A stretch of DNA of 64,000 nucleotides. It comes from Prorocentrum cordatum. Its lineage: Eukaryota; Sar; Dinophyceae; Prorocentrales; Prorocentraceae. Shown piece by piece: positions 11,478 to 21,290 of the stretch (positions within the stretch are counted from its first letter, which is position 1; the number at the start of each line of letters is the position of its first letter). Made by a program: the position numbers and the translations under genes. The notes under the pieces are model-generated. The model saw nothing but the letters and a program-made list of their open reading frames with translations, was not told the origin of the DNA and did no database searches. The DNA lies in contig CAUYUJ010022424.1 in assembly GCA_963575745.1 (NCBI GenBank), positions 35,001 to 99,000 of the forward strand, read 5' to 3'.

Positions 11478-11645
11478 AAACATATTATCATTATTATTGT
11501 TAGTACCATTATTAGTAGTAGTAATATTAATAATATTAGTAGTAGTATTATAATTATGTTTAAGATTATTAGTATTATTATGAGTATTATCATTCGTAGT
11601 ATCATTATCACATGTGATAATAATATACATTTAAAACAAAAACAA
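11478..11645. repeat. AT-rich (ATT/AGT)n microsatellite
   Basis: Imperfect trinucleotide repeat of ATT, AGT and AAT units. Similar in kind to the much longer array at 57435-58275. Confidence 0.85.
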
Positions 11646-11884
11646 TTCCCCGACCATCTTTTGACTATTTTTGAAAACTAATCCTGTAAAGTAACACGCC
11701 TGACTTAAAACTGTAGCGCACTGTGGCCCGGGACACGTGCGCGGACGAAGGGAGGGGGGTCAGGGTGCATGTCTGGAGGCCGCCCAATTCGGGTTCTGGG
11801 CAGATACGGTGGGAGCATCGCGGCGCATCGCCAGTGCATAAGCGATTCATCGACGACGTTCGGGTGAAGAAAATCGGGCTCCGA

Positions 11885-12240
11885 GTCTAGAAGAAGAAAA
11901 AAACACATAAGCATAAACTCTTGGCGCTCTGCGCGGATTTCTTGGATTCGCCCCTGGCGCGCGAAACGCGCCAGGGGCGGCGCCGGAGGCGTTGAGCAGG
12001 GACCGACCGTCCCGGCATTCCTAGAGTCCTACCACAAAATGTTCTTGGAACCCAAATGTTCTAATAAGAACATCTCGTGCAAAGGTTCTTAGGACATGAC
12101 TTGGTGGGGCTATAGGCGAGCCAGGACGCTTCGCCACTGCTTGAAGGCGCCGCCGGGGGGCCCAGGCGCGGATCCGAGAAATCCGCGCGGAGCGCCAAAA
12201 GTTTATGTTTTACGCGGTTTTTGCTTCTTCGACATCAGCG
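11885..12240. repeat. Foldback (inverted-repeat) element, copy 2
   Basis: The left arm at about 11885-11965 (TAAGCATAAACTCTTGGCGC, then TGCGCGGATTTCTTGGATTC) is matched in reverse complement by the right arm at about 12165-12240 (GGATCCGAGAAATCCGCGCG, then GAGCGCCAAAAGTTTATG). About 190 bp lies between. The arms are imperfect and resemble those at 2815-3060. No coding capacity. Likely a small non-autonomous foldback element; ends not precisely defined. Confidence 0.5.
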
Positions 12241-12365
12241 ATTCATCGACGACGTCAGGGTGGAGAAAATCGGGCTCCGAGTCGAGCTGCATCGTCAGTG
12301 CATCGGCGATGCGGCGCAATCGTCCGACCACATCAATCGGACATTGGCAAGACTGGGTCTAGTGA
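12240..12365 (+). repeat. Dispersed repeat family B, copy 2
   Basis: Matches 3695-3820 through GGGCTCCGAGTCGAGCTGCA and GGCGCAATCGTCCGACCA. It directly follows the right arm of foldback copy 2. Confidence 0.6.
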
Positions 12366-12589
12366 GGCCTGGCTTGATGCTGTGCTGGGGGGCGCCTTCT
12401 CCGCCCCACTCCAATAACCAGAACTGCCGTCACCTGAAGAAACACCAGCTACGGCAGACCTGGTTTAGAGAGTCTGGTCCAGTTCTTGGGCTTCGGGGCC
12501 CCATCCCTACCCAGCTCCCCTTGCCCGGGGCCCTAGCTATGTCCGAATCTAGTTGGGCGGGCTGGAGCACGCAATGAAGAAGGGGGCCA

Positions 12590-12835
12590 TGAGACCTGGA
12601 AGACTTCATGGCCCCTGCTACGAGGTACGCCCCCCCAGTCCTCACTTCCCGTCCACGGCTGCTGGTTTCCGGGCCTGACTCAGGCCTCCAGCGGCCGTTC
12701 GGGGGGATCTGGGCAGCCCTGAACACCCTCGGCGAGGCGCAGCTGCTGGAAGACACCCCGTGGCCAGGAAACGGCCGAGAGCCGACGAGAACGCCCGAAA
12801 ACCTCGAGCGTCAAAGACACCCGAGTCCTCCACTG
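12590..12835 (+). repeat. Dispersed repeat family A, copy 3
   Basis: Matches 340-565 over GACCTGGAAGA, CAGCGGCCGTTCGGGG, GGCGAGGCGCAGCTGCTGGA and CGAAAACCTCGAGCGTC. It is followed by an imperfect GGA/GAC microsatellite (about 12893-12975). Confidence 0.6.
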
Positions 12836-12892
12836 AAAACCCCTGATGGGCCTGTTTTCCACCACCACCACAAGAAGTTGGTTGGGGGGAAG

Positions 12893-12975
12893 GAGGAGGA
12901 CGACGAGGAGGAGGAGGACGAAGAGGAGGAGGAGGAGGGAGGAGGGAGGAGGACGAGGACGAGGACGAGGAGGAC
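12893..12975 (+). repeat. Imperfect (GGA)n microsatellite
   Basis: GGAGGACGAGGAGGAGGAGG-type run with GAC interruptions. Frames through it give acidic or basic homopolymer peptides and are not genes. Confidence 0.85.
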
Positions 12976-13299
12976 CCCATCCCCCTCCAACACATATGGT
13001 GGTGGTGGAAGAAAACAGGCCCATCAACCCCTGTTGGGCGCCCCCAGGCTACCCCAAGAGCTCCAGGTAGGCCCCCAAGCTGCACGCGCTCCAGGCGCCG
13101 GGCTCCCCACCGCCGGGCGCGGCGGGGTCCGGGGCGTACCCGACCGCGGGCGGCAGAAAAGGGAGCACCTCTAGGCACTGAGCAGGAAGGGATGGAGACC
13201 CTGGCGGGGAGAGGGGGCGACGAGGGGGGGGCACATCGGCTCAGAGGGGGAGACATTGAGCTGGAATCGGCGATACATCGTCGGCATAGTGCCTTAATC

Positions 13300-13306
13300 A
13301 TGTGTG

Positions 13307-13338
<32 letters not shown>

Positions 13339-13712
13339 TGTATGTATGTATGTATGTATGTATGTATGTATGTATGTATGTATGTATGTATGTATGTATG
13401 TATGTATGTATGTATGTATGTATGTATGTATGTATGTATGTATGTATGTATGTATGTATGTATGTATGTATGTATGTATATGTATGTATATGTATGTATA
13501 TGTATGTATGTATGTATGTGTATGTGTGTGTTATGTATGTGTATGTATGTATGTATGTATGTATATGTATATGTATGTATGTATATGCATGTATGTATGT
13601 ATGTATGTATGTATGTATGTATGTATGTATGTATGTTTGTATGTATGTATGTATGTATGTATGTATATATACATATATAGATATATGTATTTACATGTGT
13701 ATTCTATCTATA
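13300..13712 (+). repeat. (TATG)n microsatellite
   Basis: Long tetranucleotide array of TATG units with minor TATATG variants. It runs into ATATATAT sequence and directly precedes the head of composite repeat copy 3. The open frames through it (repeating Met-Tyr-Val-Cys) are repeat by-products. Confidence 0.97.
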
Positions 13713-13713
13713 T

Positions 13714-14033
13714 ATCGGAGGTGAGGGGGTGAGATCGAAGTGGAACGGAGAGCCCCCCTACCGGGAAATCGATTTCGGTTTCGTGTTCGTGCGTGTCGTG
13801 CGTTCGGGCGATGCGAAGCTGCGTGGGCGGGCGAGAGAAAGTCTCCTGTGGCTGAGGCGCGGCTGGATCAAATGATTCCCTTCCGGCAACCGGTGGCGCG
13901 CGGTGTCCCGCCGGTGTCCCGCTGTGGCTGAGGCGCGGCCGGACCAAATGATTCCCTTCGGGCAACCGGTGGCGCGCGGTGTCCCGCCGGTGTCCCGCTG
14001 GTGTCCCGTCGGTGTCCCGATGATGATGATGAC

Positions 14034-14067
<34 letters not shown>

Positions 14068-14078
14068 TCGATGATGTA

Positions 14079-14163
<85 letters not shown>

Positions 14164-14602
14164 GTGATGGTGATGGTGATGATGATGATGATGTCCTGGT
14201 AATAGTAATAATAATGATGATGATGATGATGGTGCTGATGATGATGATGGTGTCCCGATGATAATGATGATGATGATGATGATGTTGCTGATGATGATGA
14301 TGGTGTCCCGATGATGATGACGATGATGTTGATGCTGATCATGATGATGCTGATGATGAGATGATGATGAGATGATGATGACGGTGTCCCGATGATGATG
14401 ATGAGGCTGATGATGATGCTGATGATGATGCTGATGATGATTGTGTCCCGATGATGATGATGTTGATGATGACGATGATGGGGTCCCGATGGTGATGAAG
14501 TTGACGATGACGATGATGATGTGATCATGATGACTTTGATGATGGTGGCCCGATGATGGTGATGCTGATGATGCTGATGTTGATGATGATGGTGTCCCGA
14601 TG

Positions 14603-14634
<32 letters not shown>

Positions 14635-14702
14635 GATGACGATGATGATGGTCTCGATGATGATGATGTTGATAATGATGTTGCTGCTGATGATGGTGTC
14701 CC

Positions 14703-14761
<59 letters not shown>

Positions 14762-15095
14762 GGTTGTTCATGGTGATGATGATGTTGATGATGATTATGG
14801 TGAAATCGATTGTGATATCGATAGTGAGACCGAGTGTGAGATCGATTGTGAGATCGATAGTGAGATCGATAGCGTCATCGATTATGAGATCGATAGTCAG
14901 ATCGATTGTGAGATCGATCGAATGAAATGGATCGAGTGAGATCGATTGTGAAATCGATCGCGTGAGATCGATCGAGCGAGACCGATAGTGAGATCGATGG
15001 TGAGATCGATAGTGAGACCGATCGAGTGAGACGTTGGTTCCTCCCCCCTCCCGAACCTCCTTATCAGCCGAAGGGTGGTCGTATAGGTATATTTA
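13714..15095 (+). repeat. Composite repeat, copy 3
   Basis: Same module order as copy 1: head (TCGGAGGTGAGGGGGTGAGA), GTGTCCCG units, imperfect (GAT)n (about 14018-14800), 12-bp GAGATCGATAGT array (about 14803-15035), and tail (GAACCTCCTTATCAGCCGAA, GGGTGGTCGTATAGGTAT). It follows the (TATG)n array, as copy 1 follows a (CT)n array. Confidence 0.8.
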
Positions 15096-15182
15096 CACAC
15101 ACAGAGTGAATCCGCATGTTCCTGAATCCGCATGTTCCTGGGCGGGGTGGGCCAGATCGATGCGTTTCTCCCTGAGCCTACC

Positions 15183-16864
15183 TCAAAAAAAGTTGCCCCC
15201 GAAGGTCATGGGACCACGGGCCCCTGCCCGGATCTTCACCCTCGCCATCCTGAGCCACCTCTTGACGGCCGCCCAGGAGGCCGAGACCGGCGAGGGCCCT
15301 TCCGGGGCCCCCGCTTTTTCCGTGGCTGGGACCTCGGCGTGTATCAGCAGCGGGTCGACGACGGGCAGCAGCCGCCGCAGGATCCAGCAGTCCCCGCTGT
15401 CCATGTCCAGCTTCAGCAGGTCCACTGGCCAGCGCCGCTCGGGGCCGACGGGCCCCAGGGACAGGCGCCAGGACTGCAGCAGGGGCGCGGCGTTCTCTGG
15501 CGTCACCTCGACCTCGGCCACGAGGGCCTGGAGTGACTCGGAGCCGGCACCGCCGCAGCTCGGGAAGGGCATGGAGCGGAGGGCCTTCCGCATCTCCTCC
15601 GCGTGCGCGGCGCTTCGCTCGGCCATGACCACCTTCCACGCCCCCGAGGCTGGGCCTCTGGCACACCACCTGGGGTCCTCGCGAGGGGGGGGGGCGAGGA
15701 GGGGGGTGCCGGGGGGCGGGCTCAGGGCGGGAACGTTGGGCAGGAATGGGCGATGCTTTGCTGGTGGGCGATAGGCCCCCGATTGCGGAACTTCTCGTTC
15801 CTGCGCGGGGTGGGCGGGTGGAATATCAGGCCCCTGCCGGCGAAGAATGAGCGATTGGGGGTCGATGCGTCCCCTCCCACCCCTCCCGAGCCTACCCTCA
15901 GGTCGGGCATGTCCCCCTACAGGCGGATTTGAGCGAAAAACGAGAAATACTCAAAAAGTACTCCAAAGTAGTCAACATAAACAATAATAACAAATCCTCT
16001 GACTAGGTTCTGACTATTTAAGCTAAATGTTCCCCCATGTAGAGGGACAGGCCCGACTTAAGCCTACCCCCCTCCACCATCGCTGCCCCTGACCTTGGCG
16101 ACGTCCGCCAGCAGGCAGTTGGCGGGGTCGTACTGCGGGCCGGGCGCGCAGAGCACGTCGAAGGCGCCGTAGTTGAGCACGGTCCTCGAGAGGGGGAAGC
16201 CCTGCAGATGCAGCGTGCGCAGCAGCGACGTGGCGCTCAAGTGCTGCGTGAAGGTGTTCGTCACGTCGAGCCACGGCTCGTGGCTGCGCCGGCCCGACGC
16301 GTCCCGCACGAGGTCTCCGTCGAAGAGCGGCCCCGCGTGCCCCTCGAAGGCGCAGAGCCCGCCGGACAGCTGCGCGGGGTAGAACAGAGCGAAGGGCATG
16401 CCCGCGAGGTCCACTGGCAGGCCCTGCACGAAGTCGTCCAGCTCGTTGAGGCCGTGGCCCAAGCTCTCCGGGAAGGCGGCGCCCCCGCCGGACGGCAGCA
16501 GAGGGGCAGGGCCCTCCCAGAAGGTCCGCAGCACGGCACCGAGGGCGTCTCTGGCCCCTGCGACCCCTCCGAGCTCGCCGCGGCAGAGCGCGCTCCCAGC
16601 CAGTGCGACGCCAGCATGCCCTGCGCTCCACGCTGCCGAATTGCAGGTGTCCGCGGCGCGCCTCGCTGCGGCGTCGCCGTCCTCGTCGAAGGCGAAGCAC
16701 AGCAGCAAACGCGCGTGTTCCAGCGCCGCCAGGGCCTCCTGGATAGACGACCGCAGCCCCTCGCGTTGCGGCACCGCCTGATACAGTCCCACCAGGCCCC
16801 TCACCTCGGAGGAAGGGCCAGTCGAGACAACTGTGGCTCTCCAGCCCAGCCCAGATCTCCTCAC
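15183..16864 (-). CDS. FkbM-like SAM-dependent methyltransferase, two exons visible
   Basis: The upstream exon (16864 down to 16094) ends with LNYGAFDVLCAPG and YDPANCLLADVAK, resembling the FkbM glycine-loop region. The downstream exon (15632 to 15183) contains VDLLKLDMDSGDCWILRRLL followed by LLIHAEV, the usual Asp-rich strand pair of this family, and ends at TGA. Between them is a predicted 461-bp intron (15633-16093): donor AAG|GTCAGG, acceptor GGAAG|GTGG, phase 0, which joins the two parts of the domain in frame. Upstream sequence on the same strand may hold more exons; the true start is not visible. FkbM proteins are S-adenosylmethionine-dependent methyltransferases, often acting on sugar hydroxyls; the substrate here is unknown. 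The family call is from motif recognition, not a search. Confidence 0.6.
15840..15950 (+). repeat. Short dispersed repeat inside the FkbM intron
   Basis: Contains TGAGCGATTGGGGGTCGATG (resembling 50726-50750) and GGTCGGGCATGTCCCCCTAC plus AGGCGGATTT (matching 11404-11434). It lies antisense to the gene inside the predicted intron. Confidence 0.55.
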
Positions 16865-17039
16865 CAGGCCTGTTTCCTCGGGGCGAAGCTGGCCGCGGCG
16901 ATGAAGAGTCCCCCCAGGAGCGCGTTTCTTTATGTTCGGCGATGACGGACGTCATGGGGGGTGGGGGGGCGACGGGGGGTATGACGTAACGCCCCACCCC
17001 CCCGCCGTGTGGCTCCTGCACCGCAGCCGCGCCCGCGCG

Positions 17040-17072
17040 ACGCGACGGTCGGCGACGAGCGACGAGCGACGA

Positions 17073-17137
<65 letters not shown>

Positions 17138-17138
17138 A
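17040..17138 (+). repeat. (GAC)n microsatellite with GAGCGAC lead-in
   Basis: Starts as GAGCGAC units and becomes pure GAC. The same lead-in and array occur at 26195-26290 beside a matching minisatellite. Confidence 0.9.
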
Positions 17139-17157
17139 GCACCATGTAGGTGGCGAT

Positions 17158-17462
17158 ATGCCCCACTGCGCCTGTACACCACAGCGCTCGCGTGCACCAC
17201 AGCGCGCGTATATACCACAGCGCCTGCGTACACCGCAACAACCGTGTGCAACGCAGCGCACGTGTACACCACAGTGCTTGCGTAAACTACAGCGCCGGCG
17301 TACATGTGCACACCGCAGCTACGATGTGCAACGCAGCGCCTGTGTACACCAGAATGCTTGCGTGCACGGCGGCGCCTGTGCACGCCACAGCGCGTCTACA
17401 CCACAGCACCCGCGTGCAACGCAAAACTGGTGTACACCACAATGCCTGCGTGCATAGGACAG
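17158..17462 (+). repeat. CACCACAGCG minisatellite
   Basis: Degenerate units of roughly 24-30 bp such as GTGTACACCACAGCGCTTGC. Its 5' border carries CATGTAGGTGGCGATATG, whose reverse complement borders the related array at 25727-26032. Confidence 0.8.
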
Positions 17463-17545
17463 GTAGGAGGAGCATGTACGTGAGGATCTGTTGCGGACAA
17501 CTAGAAGCCACGCTGGGGAAGTGTTGTTAATCGAATGCGACGTGA

Positions 17546-17578
17546 TTGCCTCCTCCTGCCTCCTCCTCCTCCTCGTCC

Positions 17579-17610
<32 letters not shown>

Positions 17611-18420
17611 ATCCTCCTCCTCCTCCTCCTCCACATCCTCCTCCACCACCACCTCCTCCTCCTCCTCGTCCTCGTCCTCCTCCTCCTCCTCCTCCTCCCC
17701 TCCTCCCCCTCCCCCTCCCCCTCCTCCCCCCTCCCCTCCTCCCCCTCCTCCCCCTCCTCCCCCTCCTCCCCCCCCCCTCCCCTCCCCCTCCCTCCCCCTC
17801 CCCCTCCCCCTCCCCCTCCCCCTCCTCCTCCTCCTCCCTCCTCCTCCTCCTCCTCCTCCTCCTCCTCCTCCTCCTCCTCCTCCTCCTCCTCCTCCTCCTC
17901 CTCCTCCTCCTCCTCCGCCTCCTCCTCCTCCTCCTCCTCCTCCTCCTCCTCCTCCTCCTCCTCCTCCTCCGCCTCCTCCTCCTCCTCCTCTCTCCTCCTC
18001 CTCCTCCTCCTCCTCCTCCTCCTCCTCCTCCTCCTCCTCCTCCTCCTCCTCCTCCTCCTCCTCTCTCCTCCTCCTCCTCCTCCTCCTCCTCCTCCTCCTC
18101 CTCCTCCTCCTCCTCCTCCTCCTCCTCCTCCCTCCTCCTCCTCCTCCTCCTCCTCCTCCTCCTCCTCCTCCTCCTCCTCCTCCTCCTCCTCCTCCTCCTC
18201 CTCCTCCTCCTCCTCCTCCTCCTCCTCCTCCTCCTCCTCCTCCTCCTCCTCCTCCTCCTCCTCCTCCTCCTCCTCCTCCTCCTCCTCCTCCTCGCCTCCG
18301 CCTCCGCCTCCGCCTCCGCCTCCGCCTCCTCCTCCTCCTCCTCCTCCTCTCCTCCTCCTCCTCCTCCTCCTCCTCCTCCTCCTCCTCCTCCCTCCTCTCC
18401 CCCCCCCTCCCCCCCCCCTC
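17546..18420 (+). repeat. (CTC)n microsatellite, about 0.9 kb
   Basis: Long CTC/TCC array with CCCCTCC and CGCCTC variants. All six frames are open over long spans and give homopolymers (Ser, Leu, Pro, Glu, Arg, Gly); none is a gene. It abuts the 3' end of the non-LTR element that starts at 25149. Confidence 0.97.
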
Positions 18421-18544
18421 CTGCGCAAGGCATTGCGCGCCAGAGATCCTCCGACGAGCAACCCTACAATAAAAACAAAACGAGGTAACCGATCTCGAGA
18501 GGCAAAACCTCACGGACACGAAGCAACTCGCCTCTGCCCGCGTG

Positions 18545-19383
18545 TTTGTATTATCCCTTGTGCAATCGGTTCCACAATTTAATGGCCCGAGCAGCACGCC
18601 GAGACACGCAAGGCGTCGACAGAGCAGTTATGCGATCGGAGCAGAGGGCCCCGCATAAAGAACATCCGACGAGCGTAACATCTGCCGTCAGTTCGAACAC
18701 ACACAAGCTTATGAGGACGCATGCCAGCATCACGAAAACCCCGGGAGAGCTGAACCGCACGCACAGGGAGATATGCTGGCGGGTCCTGAACTGGAGAGAT
18801 ACGCGGCTGGGGAGGGCGACCTCCCTTGACCTGCGACGGGTGGAACGTGTCGTCACCCTCCCCAACCTTGGCGACCCACCTGCACCAAGCCTTGATAACC
18901 TTAGCTCGGTTGGCTATGGCGTCGCGCTCGCTGTGCCTGAGGAATCCTGGCCGCCTGAGCGGTCCACTTAGCAAAACGGTCGGCCGTAACATTACCAGCA
19001 TTCAGGCGCTCGGAGGTGTTACCGAGACGGAAGTCCTTGGGCCGCGGGTGCGCTTTTATCTTTGCGACGCGCCCAGTTAACTCCTCGCCCCAGTCTTCGA
19101 GCAATCGCCACACCTCGCGCCACGGAACACAATGGGAGGCCACGGGGTGAGTACACTCGCCCTTGCCCCGCTTATATAAACCTTTCCAAACAGAATCACT
19201 GTCAGCATGGAAAACGCCCCCTGGCATAGAGTGTCGGAGAGCGAAACACATAGCAGTGAGCTCAGCTTCATTGATGGTGGGCACGTGCTCGATCAGAGGC
19301 ACACACACACTATACAACGCGGTGTGCAAGCAATCGGACTGAGAGCAACGACAGCCCATCCCGCGGCAGAGGATTGGGGCCAT
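18545..19383 (-). pseudogene. LINE RNase H domain and CxxC tail
   Basis: The frame from 19383 contains INEAELTAMCFALR (catalytic Glu region), VFHADSDSVWKGL (catalytic Asp), AKIKAHP and GNVTADRFAKW (the N..AD signature), all typical of the RNase H domain of non-LTR elements. The coding sense then continues in other frames down to about 18550, with LVGCSLCGALCSD and ARAIKLWNRLHKG. That resembles the cysteine-bearing tail of dinoflagellate LINE ORFs. At least one frameshift separates the two parts. Non-functional in this copy. Confidence 0.6.
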
Positions 19384-19416
19384 TCACTTTCAAAAACAGA
19401 CACATCGAGAAATATG

Positions 19417-20138
19417 TCACCTGAGAGGCCCATGGGGGGATCCCAGGAACCAAAACTCGCGATGCACACCAGACAAGTCTGGGGGGGAAACCTCAGGCAG
19501 AGGCACGAGACAACGCTCAACCAAAGCCAGAGCAAGAGGAGAGCTCACAGCAGCAGCACTAAGCCCATGGAGGAACGGAGGGGGTTCCTCCTTGACTTGC
19601 TGGGTGCATTCACACTCAGTGTGTCTGTGAAGAAGAGTGCCGTTAACTTCTTCCTCGCGCACATCTTTGCACACGCGACAGTATGGTTCCACGTCGTAGC
19701 CACAACTCCATTGCCTATGCATGGGCCACTGGCCCCCGACGAAACAAGAGCGCAGATGGCCCTCTGCTCAGGGGAGGCTTTCGAATATAAAAACCTGGCA
19801 ATGGGTTGCACGAAAAATCCTGTAGCGAACTCAGGAAGATTCAAATGCTCGGCTACCTGCTTACATTGCCACAAATAGCACGCGTGCTTGACGAGTCTCT
19901 CAATGACAGAGACACACACACACACGTTAGAGGGATCAACGACTTCATTCCTAGGAAAGATCCACTCGGACATGGAGCGAATCTGAACATCAACACGCAT
20001 GAGAGTGGCCACGGCCGCCGAGAAAGGGCCCCGAATGGAAGCCCACGGGGATGCAATGCCTCGGAAACGGCAAACAGCAGCAAGGATGCCCACTTCGATG
20101 GATCGTTTCGGGGGCCACTCTCCCCAGAAAGCTTGCAA
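19417..20138 (-). pseudogene. LINE region between RT and RNase H
   Basis: Frames ending at 19545 and 19417 carry peptides such as EQRAICALVSSGASGPC and, in another frame, EPYCRVCKDVREEEVNGTLL with TECECT further on. The Cys and His spacing suggests a decayed zinc-binding connection between RT and RNase H. No catalytic motif is seen. Assignment rests on position within the element. Confidence 0.4.
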
Positions 20139-20234
20139 CGAGAACTTGACTGGGAGCCATGCGGCCCTGAAAATAAGATCTAAACAACGGAGAGAGCGTG
20201 ATGCACCGCCGCTTTGCTTTGGAAAATTGCCGCA

Positions 20235-21290
20235 CTTTTCCTCCGGAACCCGCCCCCCCCCCCCCCCCTCCGAAAATCCCCCCCCCCTGCTGGAACCCCC
20301 GGCAAACCCCCTTCCCCTACCCCCCCCCCTCCCCCTCGAAAACCGGGGGGGGTCACTACCGGTTCGACCCCCCCCCCCTCGAAAACCGGAGGGGGGGTCA
20401 CTACCGGTTCGAACCCCTCCCCACCCCCCCCACTCACCGCCAGCAAACGACTCCCGGCCCTACCACCGCCGCACCACACCCCCCTGTTGTTCCCAGCACC
20501 ACTGTCCTCACCACCAATGTCCCCGCTGGCTCCACCACCGCCCTACTCTCCCCACCAGTGCCCCCCACCACTGTCGCACTGTCCCCACTGCCCCAACCAC
20601 TGTTCCCACCAGGGCCCCAGTCTCCCCACTTTCTCCACGGCCCCAACCACTGCCCGACTATCCCCACTGTCCCCACTGTCCCACTGACTCCTCCGCTGTC
20701 CCACTAAGCTGTCCCACTGTTCCCACCGCTGTCCCCACTGTCCGCACCACTGTCCCCGCTGTACCTCTGTCCCATTGTCCCACCGCCGTCCTCGCCACCG
20801 CCCTCACCACTGCCCCCGCCACTGTACCCTCCACTGTCCCACTGTTTCCACCTCATTCCCACTGTCCCCACACCGCTGCCCCCACCACCACCGTCCCCAC
20901 CACTGTCCACTGCCCCTGCTGTTCCCACCATTGCTGTCCCCGCCACTACCGTCCCCACCACTGTCCCACTGTCCCCACCACTGTCCCGCTGTCCCCTCGC
21001 CACTTCCCCAATTACCACCGCCCCCACCACTGCCCGCCCCCCCCCCTCGGTTTTCGAAAGGGGGGGGGGTCGAACCGGCAGTGCCCCCCCCCCCCCCCGG
21101 TTTTTCGAAAGGGAGGAGGGGGGGGGGGGCTCGAACCGGCAGCGACCCCCCCCCTGTTCATGATGAAGAGGGGGAGGGGGGGGGTCCGACACGGCAGCGA
21201 CCCCCCCCCCCCCCGGTTTTCCGGAGGGGGTGCGGGGGGGAGGGGTTCGAACCGGTAGTGACCCCCCCCGGTTTTCCGCCAGCAGCTGTA
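20235..21290. repeat. G/C foldback block inserted in the LINE
   Basis: The left array (about 20325-20430) has units like GGGTCACTACCGGTTCGACC with CTCGAAAACCGG. The right array (about 21040-21280) has the reverse complement, GGTTTTCGAAAGG followed by TCGAACCGGCAGTG. Between them, 20430-21030 is a CCACTGTCCCC-type minisatellite of about 12-15 bp units. Poly-C and poly-G tracts separate the units. It interrupts the LINE coding sequence after the RT domain. Inverted arrays around a unique core suggest a foldback insertion or a locally expanded inverted repeat. Confidence 0.65.

Noticed and set aside
13192-13732. Three overlapping frames encoding repeating Met-Tyr-Val-Cys
   Set aside because: By-product of the (TATG)n microsatellite; a 4-bp unit leaves all frames open.
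15034-15774. 246-codon plus-strand frame overlapping the FkbM-like exon
   Set aside because: Antisense shadow; the minus strand carries the recognisable methyltransferase motifs and splice sites.
17491-18597. Very long open frames on both strands giving poly-Ser, poly-Leu, poly-Pro, poly-Glu, poly-Gly and poly-Arg
   Set aside because: They are translations of a (CTC)n array in all frames and have no domain.
20345-20420. GGTTCGACCCC motifs resembling a polymerase III B box or tRNA T-loop
   Set aside because: They belong to a simple inverted array with no A box or tRNA fold around them.
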